A stretch of 36,441 bases of DNA from UMGS1696 sp964457685 (GTDB taxonomy: Bacteria; Bacillota; Clostridia; Oscillospirales; CAG-272). The stretch lies in contig CAYWFS010000020.1 of the NCBI GenBank assembly GCA_964457685.1, positions 1 through 36,441 on the forward strand, given 5' to 3'. Under the pieces are notes generated by a model that was not told the origin of the DNA, searched no databases, and was given only the letters and a program-made list of their open reading frames with translations. The position numbers and the translations under genes were made by a program. Positions 1 through 7,324 of this stretch are shown one piece after another; position 1 is the first letter of the stretch; each line of letters starts with the position of its first letter.

Positions 1-69
1 TTTGTGAAGGATGACTCCGTAGAACAGTTTTACGAGGATGCGGAAACGCTGAAAAGTTGGCTTAGATAA
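1..69 (+). CDS. C-terminal tail of an unidentified protein (partial)
   Basis: An open frame enters from the left edge and ends at TAA (67-69), giving 22 residues that finish in KSWLR. It is followed at once by an intrinsic terminator, which supports a real gene end. The tail is acidic and probably helical (SVEQFYEDAETLKSW), but it is too short to assign a family or function. Confidence 0.55.
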   Translation, partial: FVKDDSVEQFYEDAETLKSWLR

Positions 70-72
70 AAC

Positions 73-120
73 AAAAATCGCTCCCACGGCTTATTGCAAG
101 TCGAATTGAGAGCGATTTTT
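73..120 (+). terminator. Rho-independent terminator of the partial left-edge gene
   Basis: An 11-base perfect stem (73-83 with 110-120; AAAAATCGCTC / GAGCGATTTTT) lies 4 bases after the stop codon of the + strand gene. Its 3' arm ends in a T-run, so it suits + strand termination. Confidence 0.8.
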
Positions 121-136
121 CATATGTATGAACACG

Positions 137-177
137 AAAAAAGACTCTCGCTTTGATAAAAAACGAAAGTCTTTTTT
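137..177 (-). terminator. Rho-independent terminator of tmRNA (probably bidirectional)
   Basis: Arms 137-150 and 164-177 pair over about 14 bases with one wobble and carry A/T runs on both sides. On the - strand the hairpin lies only 3 bases beyond the mature tmRNA 3' end and is followed by a U-run. It could also back up termination of the + strand gene on its left. Confidence 0.8.
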
Positions 178-180
178 GTA

Positions 181-554
181 TGGAGACGAGGGGAATCGAA
201 CCCCTGTCCGAAAACCTATCCACACAACCTTCTCCGGGTGCAGACTGCCTATTATGTTTCCCGTGTAAGACTCCGGTAGTCGGGATTCTTACATCGGTAG
301 CCTTTTAATGCATGACGATTACAAAAGCAAAATCATCGTTCACGTTCGCCACTCAATGATGCCATGACCAAGTAGGGTCATTCCCCATAGGGACATTTCG
401 GAGTCGTGGCATTCTCCGAACGGACAGCCGCACTTAGGCAGCGATTGCTAATTCGTTGTTAGCGTTTAATTTTAAAATGAGGATTATTAAAGAGATTCCC
501 CATCTCTACCCGCTTATCGTACTTCAAAATCCCCGTCGAGACCATTACGTCCCC
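181..554 (-). ncRNA. ssrA: transfer-messenger RNA (tmRNA)
   Basis: The 5' end (554 downward) reads GGGGACGTAATGGTCTCGAC, the standard one-piece tmRNA opening. The 3' end carries a tRNA-like T arm (GGTTCGATTCC) and an acceptor strand CGTCTCC plus discriminator A at 181. The acceptor pairs with GGGGACG through one G-U pair. CCA is not encoded, so it must be added after transcription. The tag reading frame on the - strand covers 463-434: GCT AAC AAC GAA TTA GCA ATC GCT GCC TAA, giving ANNELAIAA, with the usual hydrophobic, alanine-ending degron. With SmpB, encoded about 1.5 kb away on the same strand, it rescues stalled ribosomes and tags incomplete proteins for proteolysis. The resume codon is assigned by analogy with other tmRNAs. 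Confidence 0.97.
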
Positions 555-557
555 AAA

Positions 558-578
558 GATACGGTATTTCTCCGTATC
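558..578 (-). other. Leader hairpin at the 5' end of pre-tmRNA
   Basis: An inverted repeat (558-564 with 572-578, GATACGG / CCGTATC) fills nearly the whole interval between the predicted transcription start and the mature tmRNA 5' end at 554. The outermost bases may not be transcribed. It probably forms the 5' leader cut off by RNase P. Confidence 0.5.
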
Positions 579-581
579 TAT

Positions 582-610
582 ATTATACACTGATTTTTCG
601 ATTTATGCAA
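582..610 (-). promoter_or_regulatory. sigma-A-type promoter of ssrA
   Basis: On the - strand, TTGCAT (610-605), a 17-base spacer and a perfect TATAAT (587-582) lie just upstream of tmRNA. The predicted start is near 575, about 20 bases before the mature 5' end, which implies a short leader removed by RNase P. Confidence 0.75.
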
Positions 611-648
611 GAGGAAATTTTGATTTTTTAAATTCGTCTGTTATTTAA

Positions 649-1977
649 TTATTCGCCGGTTTCATCATCGTCTGTTTCCTCGACAGCACCGACTTCTCTT
701 ACAAATTCCGCACCGGTTTCTCGCAGTATGTATGTTTTTATATGCCCTGTATCTTTTCCGACCTCGGTTTTAAAATATATTCCGCTTTTTTGCACATCTA
801 TCGACTGTATATGCTCATTCGGTGCAAGCTTATCGCTTTCGGTGAATACGACAGTCCTATCATGACCGTTACCGAGTCTGTCGAGGTCATATACCACAAT
901 TTCGCCGTTCTCTACCGAATAAAGCTCTGCGGCAGTTCCGTCCTTCAAAAGTGCGGCAGAAGTACAATTTTCAAGTACTGTACGCCGTCTTCCGTCATCC
1001 TTTAGGGTTCGCACTGACGTTGTTTCGGTTATATAATCATACACCGTATAGAAAACACGATTTTTCGCATATCCGAGGTACTTTGCACGTCCGAATTTTA
1101 CGTCCGACATATCCACCTCTCCGAGAAGTGTGACTCCTCCGAGGTCATAATCACAGCGGTAGATATTGTCGTTATAGATATAGTAGAAATATCCGTTTGC
1201 AACCGTGGCTTTTCCGCAGCCGTCATCGCTTAAAAGAAGTCCGTCAAACTCGCTCACCTCAGCAAGACGTACATTTTCGCAATCGTATATGTAGGACGCT
1301 CTTGTATGATATCCCGTCATGGAATACTCCTTGCTGTCAAGATATGCAATATAAATGCAACCGTATGCAGCCTGAGTAATATAGCAAGCCCACGGAAGAC
1401 GTGCGATTAACTGAAACTCATTTTCGGTTACGGAGTATCTCATAAGGTAGTTCTCGTACTCCGCATTCCACTGTCCTATTCTTTGTTTCTCCGCCTTGTA
1501 TCTGCCGATATAGTAGACGAAGTTATCCCACACATATCCGCCGACAAGATTTACGTGCGTACAGACCATGGTATCGTCATTACGGCATTCATCGTCCGTA
1601 CACAGTTTTATTCTCGTATAGCCGTCTGTCAAAAAATTTCCGTTCGGCTGGGTGGAATACGCAACTCCACCGCCCGACACAACAATATCCGACTCATCAA
1701 GGCTGTCGTAGTCGATATAGTAATCCTCATACGGAAGATCGATATAAAAAACTATATCTTTTAGCTCACTGTATTTACCGTATGAAAGAAGCGGCTTCAT
1801 TCGTACCGTTTCTTTATCAAGAAAGATTGAAAATCCTCCGGAATATGCAACATACTCGGAATATTCTCGCCTTGACCTTTTTTCTTCAACCGTCGTCTGT
1901 TCTTCTTCCGCAAGATTTGCACACGATGTCAGAAGAAGCGACAGCATTACCAAAACAGTCAGAAATATTTCATACAA
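649..1977 (-). CDS. putative lipoprotein of unknown function, possible beta-propeller
   Basis: The product has a hydrophobic N-terminal segment (LTVLVMLSLLLTSC) ending in a lipobox cysteine, then an acidic and charged stretch, so it is probably an exported lipoprotein. The body is rich in Tyr and Asp and has recurring segments of the kind NGYFYYIYNDNIYRCDYD. These resemble beta-propeller/DUF5050-like blades, but I assign no function. The start is uncertain. The frame stays open up to an ATG at 2040, but that ATG lies inside a TTGACA/TATAAT promoter and cannot be on that transcript. The listed end uses the in-frame TTG at 1977 (442 residues). The best-placed start, ATG at 1973 with AAAGAGG upstream, is out of frame by one base. 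It may be co-transcribed with smpB, since no terminator separates them. Confidence 0.7.
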   Translation of the reverse strand: MYEIFLTVLVMLSLLLTSCANLAEEEQTTVEEKRSRREYSEYVAYSGGFSIFLDKETVRMKPLLSYGKYSELKDIVFYIDLPYEDYYIDYDSLDESDIVVSGGGVAYSTQPNGNFLTDGYTRIKLCTDDECRNDDTMVCTHVNLVGGYVWDNFVYYIGRYKAEKQRIGQWNAEYENYLMRYSVTENEFQLIARLPWACYITQAAYGCIYIAYLDSKEYSMTGYHTRASYIYDCENVRLAEVSEFDGLLLSDDGCGKATVANGYFYYIYNDNIYRCDYDLGGVTLLGEVDMSDVKFGRAKYLGYAKNRVFYTVYDYITETTSVRTLKDDGRRRTVLENCTSAALLKDGTAAELYSVENGEIVVYDLDRLGNGHDRTVVFTESDKLAPNEHIQSIDVQKSGIYFKTEVGKDTGHIKTYILRETGAEFVREVGAVEETDDDETGE

Positions 1978-2038
1978 AACCTCTTTCTTTTGCCTTATAT
2001 GTGGCACATATGTACAGAGTTGCTTTCCTTTCAAATAC

Positions 2039-2068
2039 ATTATAAGGCATAGAGGCTACACTTGTCAA
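2039..2068 (-). promoter_or_regulatory. promoter of the lipoprotein gene
   Basis: On the - strand, a perfect TTGACA (2068-2063), an 18-base spacer and a perfect TATAAT (2044-2039). Transcription should start near 2032. This excludes the ATG at 2040 as a start codon for this transcript and points to the Shine-Dalgarno sequence just before 1973. Confidence 0.75.
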
Positions 2069-2098
2069 CAGCAAAATACGATTTTTTGACTATTATTT

Positions 2099-2584
2099 TC
2101 AGTCATCGTAGCCGTGTCTGCTTTTCACCTTTGACATTCTCTCGATTTCACGACCTGCTTCTGCTTTTGCATCGGATTCTCTCTTGTCCCAGAGCTTTTT
2201 ACCCTTGCAAAGTCCTACTTCGACCTTCACATTTGAGCCTGAAAAATACATTGACAGAGGTACAAGAGTATAGCTGTCCCTTGTTGTGTAGTTGAACAGC
2301 TTCAGTATTTCTTTTTTGTGCATGAGGAGCTTTTTTTCGCGAAGAGGCTCACGGTTGAATATATTTCCCTTTTCATAAGGTGAAATGTGGATTCCTATTG
2401 CCCAAAGCTCTCCGTCTTTTACGGTACAGTATGAATCTTTAAGATTTACCTGACCTGCTCTTACACTTTTTACTTCCGTTCCGAACAAAGCAATACCCGC
2501 TTCATATGTATCCTCCACAAAATAATCGTGGCGTGCTTTTCTGTTTATTGCTATTATCTTTTTTCCGCCTTTTTCGTTTGGCAT
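2099..2584 (-). CDS. smpB: SsrA-binding protein SmpB
   Basis: This is the tmRNA partner that binds its tRNA-like domain and delivers it to stalled ribosomes. The family core is plain: RKARHDYFVEDTYEAGIAL near the N-terminus, then GTEVKSVRAGQVNLKDSY, the KLLMHKKEI segment, and a basic C-terminal tail ending KSRHGYDD. The length of 161 residues is normal for SmpB. The ATG at 2584 is chosen because GAGGTG lies 6 bases upstream; an in-frame GTG at 2593 overlaps that Shine-Dalgarno and is unlikely to be the start. The gene lies about 1.5 kb upstream of ssrA on the same strand, with one lipoprotein gene between them. Confidence 0.97.
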   Translation of the reverse strand: MPNEKGGKKIIAINRKARHDYFVEDTYEAGIALFGTEVKSVRAGQVNLKDSYCTVKDGELWAIGIHISPYEKGNIFNREPLREKKLLMHKKEILKLFNYTTRDSYTLVPLSMYFSGSNVKVEVGLCKGKKLWDKRESDAKAEAGREIERMSKVKSRHGYDD

Positions 2585-2614
2585 ATTATTCACCTCGCAG
2601 ATATATATAAGAAT

Positions 2615-2643
2615 ATGTTATCATAATTCCGCATTATTTACAA
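2615..2643 (-). promoter_or_regulatory. promoter of smpB
   Basis: On the - strand, TTGTAA (2643-2638), a 17-base spacer and TAACAT (2620-2615) with an extended -10 (TGA before the hexamer). The predicted start is near 2608, giving a leader of about 24 bases with a good ribosome binding site. Confidence 0.55.
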
Positions 2644-2673
2644 GTGTTTTTCGCCGATTCTTATTTTATGACA

Positions 2674-2712
2674 GAAAAAAGAATCGCCCATGAGCAAATC
2701 AAAGGACGATTC
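2674..2712 (-). terminator. terminator of the S-layer-homology protein gene
   Basis: On the - strand, GAATCGTCC (2712-2704) pairs with GGGCGATTC (2689-2681) through one G-U pair and is followed by a run of T. It begins 24 bases beyond the stop codon. Confidence 0.75.
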
Positions 2713-2735
2713 AATATTATTCTTTTTATGCTTTA

Positions 2736-5591
2736 TCAGTCTGCGTTGTCATCGCTTTTGTCATCATTTCCCGGAAGCTCTGTATCATCGGGATTTTCTG
2801 TGTTGTCGGGTGTTTCATCGGGAAGAGACTCGACCGCTACGGTAAACTTTACTTCAAACTGCTTGTTTCCGAGTTTGAATATCATTGTGTATTCGCCGTT
2901 TTCAAGTGAAATGCTTTCAGATGGCATGAATACCATTTTATTGTCAACTGTCTTTTCGGCGGTAAAGTTGCTTGTATCAATGCTGTCCGAGCCTTTTTTC
3001 AGACTTACGATGGTAAGCTTTGCTTCGCTGAGATATGACAGGTCAAAATCCGGTGTAAGAGTTATCGTTTTGTCTGTAGCCTCTGCATTAAAGCTTGCGT
3101 CTCCGGATTCTATAATAAGCTTTATACTTCCCTGTTCCGCTACAAACTCGATATTCTTCATATAGAGGTCACTGAGCTTTACATTTTCTATCTTATTATC
3201 GCTTGTAAATCTTATAACCTTTACGTCATGTGCAAGGGTGAAGGTATATCCGTCAACGGTTACAGTACCGGAGGTAAAGCCCATTACAAATCCGTCTACA
3301 ACTACGTCCGCTTTATCTGCCGTTACCGTTTCGTCACTGCCGCATCTGTAATCCTCAAAAATCTCAAGCTCACCCGAGGAAGAAAGCATTGTTTCCGTCT
3401 TGCCCGTGCTGAAATTGTAAACGAGGTATTCGGTATAAGTTTTGCCGTTTTCAAACACCTGACCGATTTTTTCGAGAATTCTTACAAATCCTGCATCAAG
3501 GTCATAGTTTCCGAGTGAACCGTCGGAGATATACAGGAATTTCAGAGTCTCCACAGCTCCGGTCTCGTTGTTAAGCACAGCGGTTACTTTTGAGCCGTCA
3601 TTCACCTTAACGGTCGAGGAATATGCACCGCTTCTCATCATGAGCTTACCGCCATCATTTACGATAATAACAGAATCCTTGTCGCACACAAACTTTATTC
3701 CGTCAAGACCCGCAACCGATGATACGGCTTCACTGTCACCCTTTGTGAGCGTATAGTAATTTCTGCCCGAAAGCTCTATCTCCGTATTTTTTGCGTCTTC
3801 GATAATATATGCTATCTCGTCTATGTCACCGGAGCTTTGGACAAACTCATGCTTGCCGGAAAGAATGATTCCGTCCTCTGTTTCGGGAGAAATGAGCGTA
3901 TAAATTCCTCCGCTTTCGGTGTATCTGAACACGTTTCCTGTTTTTGCTTCAGAATTATCAACGTAAATATTCTTCTCCTGACCGTCAACAAACGCTGTCA
4001 TAACGTACTTGAAGCTTCCGTTTTCATATACTCTGTATGCGTCCGAAGTTGCGACAAGGTATTTTGAAGAATCGCTAACGGCAACTCCGTCCACGGCTGC
4101 AACAACTGCGTCACCATATACTACTACCGTTGCGTTTGAGCCGAGAGTAAGCTTATCACGGATAGATTTTGCACTGATTCCCGCAATTTCGTTACCGAGT
4201 GCAAAGGTATTTTCGCCTATCTTCACGCTTGTACCGCTTATTCTCTTTACGATGCCTCTGTTTATGTCAAGCACGGAGGAAATCTCAAGCTCCTTTGTTT
4301 CTTTATTGAAATAATAAAGCACATAGTCGCCGTTTTCCGCTTTTTCCTTGTTGGAGACGTTAATATCGGTGAGCTTTTCGCCTCCTGCCAAATTAACCTT
4401 ATTATCGGAGTCAATATTCAGCGTATCCATCTCATATACTCTGAGTATTGCTCTTGTAGCAACCTCACTTCCGCCGTCAAACATGAGTGTTACTCTATAG
4501 AATCCGAGAAGCTTTGAAAGCTCGTTCAGGTCTGTTATCTGTTCGAGAATACCATCGTTGTCATATGCATAGAGCTTCAGCTCATTGTTGTTTGTCGCAA
4601 GCTCATCGGAATAATCGGAAACAAGAGTGTACTTATTCTCGCCGATTATCACCTTCTGCTTTTCTATTTTAATGCTGTTGTAGCTTTCGGTCTTTGTCAT
4701 TTCCACTGCGGAAAGTATCTCGTACTTACTGCCGGATGTCTTGTATATAACCTTAAAGCTCATTCCGAGAATGTCGTTTTCGTCAGCGTCAATGTTCATA
4801 TCGTCAAAATTCGCCGTCATGCGGAATTCTTTTGAGCCGTCGTTGCAGAGAAGCGTTACATATCCGTTCTTTATTACGGTAGAACCTTCGATAGCATAAT
4901 CGTTTGTTGCAATTACGGTTGCCTCAGTCATATTGAAGCCGAATACTTCTTCGATTATTGATGTGGACTCAAAATAAGTATTTCCGTTTGAAGTGTTTCT
5001 TGCGACAATATACTCGGAGGTGAGGGCGTTGTATATCATCTGAGCTGTTTCCGCTCTTGTGAGTACATCCTCATATCCGACGTTTTCAAGCCCGCCGTCA
5101 AGTCCGAGCTTTATACCTGCGTTGATATATGACCACGGATAGCCCGAGTTCATTTTTTCGTTTTCCTGTCCCAATGCACGAACCAGCATTGCCATAGCGT
5201 CCTGCTTTGTTATTCCGCCCTTCGGTTCAAATGTTGTCGCACTTGTACCGATTATGTAGCCGGCGGAATTTGCCCATGATATTGCTCCGTTGTAGTAAGG
5301 CTCATATAGATCCTCGAATTTTGTGGTGTTTACACGTCCTGCGTCATCTCTGCCGAGCATAAGTCTGAAAAGCAATGTTGCCATCTGCTCTCTTGTTACC
5401 TTTTCATCGGGAGAGAATTCGTTCTCGGTGGTTCCTCTGATTACGCCTATATCGGAAAGTATTGATATTTCTGTTCTTACAGGGTGGTCATTTTTTACAT
5501 CGTCATAATTTTTTGCAGATACTGTCGCTACTGTACTTGCAAGAATAACGGCAGCAAGTATCGGTGCGAGTATTTTCTTTGATCTGTTCAT
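2736..5591 (-). CDS. S-layer homology (SLH) domain surface protein
   Basis: A 951-residue secreted protein with a signal peptide of about 26 residues (basic MNRSKK, hydrophobic core, cleavage near VSA). Three SLH modules follow at about residues 28-195. Their consensus segments are VTREQMATLLFRLM, ITKQDAMAMLVRAL and LTRAETAQMIYNAL, the positions that in other SLH proteins hold the TRAE motif. SLH modules normally bind secondary cell wall polymers. The remaining roughly 750 residues are rich in Ser, Asp, Val and Thr, look like beta-rich repeats and match no enzyme I recognise. The last 30 residues are very acidic with Pro and Asn (PDETPDNTENPDD type). The ATG is preceded by AGGAGG. The gene is monocistronic, with its own promoter and terminator. 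The role is probably structural or adhesive, which is inference. Confidence 0.9.
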   Translation of the reverse strand: MNRSKKILAPILAAVILASTVATVSAKNYDDVKNDHPVRTEISILSDIGVIRGTTENEFSPDEKVTREQMATLLFRLMLGRDDAGRVNTTKFEDLYEPYYNGAISWANSAGYIIGTSATTFEPKGGITKQDAMAMLVRALGQENEKMNSGYPWSYINAGIKLGLDGGLENVGYEDVLTRAETAQMIYNALTSEYIVARNTSNGNTYFESTSIIEEVFGFNMTEATVIATNDYAIEGSTVIKNGYVTLLCNDGSKEFRMTANFDDMNIDADENDILGMSFKVIYKTSGSKYEILSAVEMTKTESYNSIKIEKQKVIIGENKYTLVSDYSDELATNNNELKLYAYDNDGILEQITDLNELSKLLGFYRVTLMFDGGSEVATRAILRVYEMDTLNIDSDNKVNLAGGEKLTDINVSNKEKAENGDYVLYYFNKETKELEISSVLDINRGIVKRISGTSVKIGENTFALGNEIAGISAKSIRDKLTLGSNATVVVYGDAVVAAVDGVAVSDSSKYLVATSDAYRVYENGSFKYVMTAFVDGQEKNIYVDNSEAKTGNVFRYTESGGIYTLISPETEDGIILSGKHEFVQSSGDIDEIAYIIEDAKNTEIELSGRNYYTLTKGDSEAVSSVAGLDGIKFVCDKDSVIIVNDGGKLMMRSGAYSSTVKVNDGSKVTAVLNNETGAVETLKFLYISDGSLGNYDLDAGFVRILEKIGQVFENGKTYTEYLVYNFSTGKTETMLSSSGELEIFEDYRCGSDETVTADKADVVVDGFVMGFTSGTVTVDGYTFTLAHDVKVIRFTSDNKIENVKLSDLYMKNIEFVAEQGSIKLIIESGDASFNAEATDKTITLTPDFDLSYLSEAKLTIVSLKKGSDSIDTSNFTAEKTVDNKMVFMPSESISLENGEYTMIFKLGNKQFEVKFTVAVESLPDETPDNTENPDDTELPGNDDKSDDNAD

Positions 5592-5635
5592 TTATAGCCT
5601 CCTGTGGTTTTACGGCCTATCTTCGCCGCAACGAC

Positions 5636-5665
5636 ATGATACCACATGAAGCCTTTTGCAGTCAA
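5636..5665 (-). promoter_or_regulatory. promoter of the SLH protein gene
   Basis: On the - strand, TTGACT (5665-5660), an 18-base spacer and TATCAT (5641-5636) with the extended -10 context TGTGG. The predicted leader is about 40 bases. The 11-base core TGTGGTATCAT recurs at the GH16 lipoprotein promoter. Confidence 0.6.
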
Positions 5666-5779
5666 TAGTTTTTCGTCATATGCAATATAATTGAAATCTT
5701 TTGAAACAGTGTTTTAATCATATTGTATAATTTACCCTTTTTATATAAATTATTCTTTCTGTAACACCCTGTTAGAAGC

Positions 5780-6985
5780 TCAGTTTGCATATTTAACGGA
5801 ATGTATCTTCTTCACATATTCCGTAACATCCGCAAAGAAATCGAGAGGTTCTTCTCCGCCGTCCTCATAGTCGGTCATTATGACAAGTATGTACGGATGC
5901 TCATCGAATACAAGAGCCATATCATGGAACGCTCCTATATCCCAGCCGTATTTATGTGCCGCTGTTCCCTCAGCATAATGTGAGCATATCATTTCAAGGT
6001 GCTTCGACTTAGACATACACTCCTTCATATGAACGGCATATTCGCTTTCCGTTTCAAAGTATTCGTTCAGCTTTTTCATAAACGCAACGCAATCGTCTAC
6101 CGAAAGATTCATAAATCCGCTTTTGACTCCGTAGACTCCGATTTCGTTCATTTGGTTATAGAAATACGAATAGCCGAACCTTTCTCTGAGCTGTGCAAAT
6201 GCAACATTGTCACTGTAAAGCAAAGCGGAATCTATCAGCTCTCCCCAAGTCAGCTCAAAACCGTCCTCCTCGTCCATTATTTTTCCCGAACCCTCGGCAA
6301 GCATTGTAGCGGAGTTGTACACCCATTTTTCGCTGAGATCGTACTTTTTGTTCTCATCCGTATATATTATCTCGCCGTTTTCGTCTCTTTCGCACGTTTT
6401 CTCAAACTCCTCTATCTCGCTGAGTACTGAGTATACATACGGTGCTTTTATGAGGCTTGCGGAATATCTTACCTCCTCGGAGTTATACGTTATGCTCTCC
6501 CCCGAATCTATATCATAGTAAGCGAACGACAAAGCCGGGTAAACACGCACAAACTCGCCGCTTTCGTTTTTCGCCCATTTAAGCGGTGCTTCACTTTCAA
6601 AAAGCTTCATCAGTCCGTCCGTAAGCTCATCCGCTTCCTGTATTTCCGTGTCACCTGTCTCGATTTCAGGTGTTTCCATCTCGGCTGTAGTTTCCGTATT
6701 TTCTGTTGTTTCCGTTGTTTCTTCGAGCTGTTCCGTTACATCTGTTGTTTCGATTGAGACTTCAATCACTTCATTGTTATTGCTTTCGGCAGTCTCATCG
6801 TCCGAAATATTGCTTTCCTCGGTTATATGTTTTGCCGAAAGCTCATCCGAATTTGCTTTTTCGGTAATTTCTTCCTCGATTTTTTCACCGTTGTAAGCGT
6901 ATCCCACGGAAATGGCAGACGCAAGTATCGCAAAAGCTACTGCCATTGCCGCAAGGGATGCATATATAGGTTTTTTGTCTTCCAT
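5780..6985 (-). CDS. membrane-anchored class A beta-lactamase-like serine hydrolase
   Basis: A 401-residue protein with one N-terminal transmembrane segment (about residues 7-28), a Glu/Thr-rich linker to about 120, and a penicillin-binding/class A beta-lactamase fold domain. Visible motifs are SLIK (Ser177, Lys180) as the catalytic SxxK, SDN (258-260), and HKYG (344-347) in place of the KTG box. The charged linker suits a cell-wall location. Such proteins include true beta-lactamases and peptidoglycan-active hydrolases of the Beta-lactamase2 family; the His for Lys change in the KTG box leaves activity uncertain. ATG 6985 is used; an in-frame TTG at 6991 has better spacing from AGGA. A terminator hairpin lies directly before the start, so expression may depend on readthrough or an unseen promoter. 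Confidence 0.8.
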   Translation of the reverse strand: MEDKKPIYASLAAMAVAFAILASAISVGYAYNGEKIEEEITEKANSDELSAKHITEESNISDDETAESNNNEVIEVSIETTDVTEQLEETTETTENTETTAEMETPEIETGDTEIQEADELTDGLMKLFESEAPLKWAKNESGEFVRVYPALSFAYYDIDSGESITYNSEEVRYSASLIKAPYVYSVLSEIEEFEKTCERDENGEIIYTDENKKYDLSEKWVYNSATMLAEGSGKIMDEEDGFELTWGELIDSALLYSDNVAFAQLRERFGYSYFYNQMNEIGVYGVKSGFMNLSVDDCVAFMKKLNEYFETESEYAVHMKECMSKSKHLEMICSHYAEGTAAHKYGWDIGAFHDMALVFDEHPYILVIMTDYEDGGEEPLDFFADVTEYVKKIHSVKYAN

Positions 6986-6989
6986 AATC

Positions 6990-7020
6990 AAAAAAATATC
7001 CTGCAATATTTCATGCAGGA
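6990..7020 (-). terminator. intrinsic terminator closing the cdaA-divIC gene run
   Basis: On the - strand, TCCTGCA (7020-7014) pairs perfectly with TGCAGGA (7005-6999) across an 8-base loop, followed by TATTTTTTTG. It lies 18 bases after the divIC-like stop codon. The T-run ends only 5 bases before the ATG of the hydrolase gene, and the 3' arm holds the only Shine-Dalgarno-like AGGA. Confidence 0.75.
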
Positions 7021-7038
7021 GTGTCCTTAATTCAAAAT

Positions 7039-7320
7039 TCAGTCGTTGTTTCCGCTGTAGTAGATTATTTCCTGCGGATACCTCAGTCCCAGCTTTTCGT
7101 GTGCTATTTCCGCAACGTATTCATCGTCAAACGGTCTTTCAAGATCTGAACGAAGTTCTGCTATATATTCGTCCATATCGTTTATTTTATCACGAAGAGC
7201 GTCTGCCTGCACCTCAAGCTCATTACTTTTCATTCTCAGGTTCACAAAGGTAACGATAAAAAACGCAAGCAAAACAAGCACGGTCATTCTTACCACTGTA
7301 TTTTTAAATAGTGATTTCAT
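7039..7320 (-). CDS. divIC: septum formation initiator, DivIC/FtsB-like
   Basis: A 93-residue bitopic membrane protein with a short basic N-terminus (KSLFKNTVVR), one transmembrane helix (about 13-32), a coiled coil (about 33-62, MKSNELEVQADALRDKI) and the DivIC/FtsB ending (YVAEIAHEKLGLRYPQEII). The family bridges FtsL and the other divisome proteins at the septum. It is last in the spoVB-mazG-rqcP-yabP-yabQ-divIC order known from Bacillus subtilis, which supports the symbol. The ATG at 7320 is preferred because it starts the basic segment; a GTG at 7335 overlapping yabQ by 11 bases is the alternative, and neither has a strong ribosome binding site, suggesting translational coupling. Confidence 0.88.
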   Translation of the reverse strand: MKSLFKNTVVRMTVLVLLAFFIVTFVNLRMKSNELEVQADALRDKINDMDEYIAELRSDLERPFDDEYVAEIAHEKLGLRYPQEIIYYSGNND

Positions 7321-7324
7321 AGCT

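Noticed and set aside
2041..2593. In-frame GTG start of smpB at 2593 and in-frame GTG of yabP at 8146
   Set aside because: Both GTGs are part of the GAGGTG Shine-Dalgarno sequence that sits 6 bases before a better ATG, so the longer forms are not supported.
5700..5730. TTGAAA...TATAAT on the + strand
   Set aside because: It points into the antisense side of the serine hydrolase gene, has a 19-base spacer and no gene to serve.
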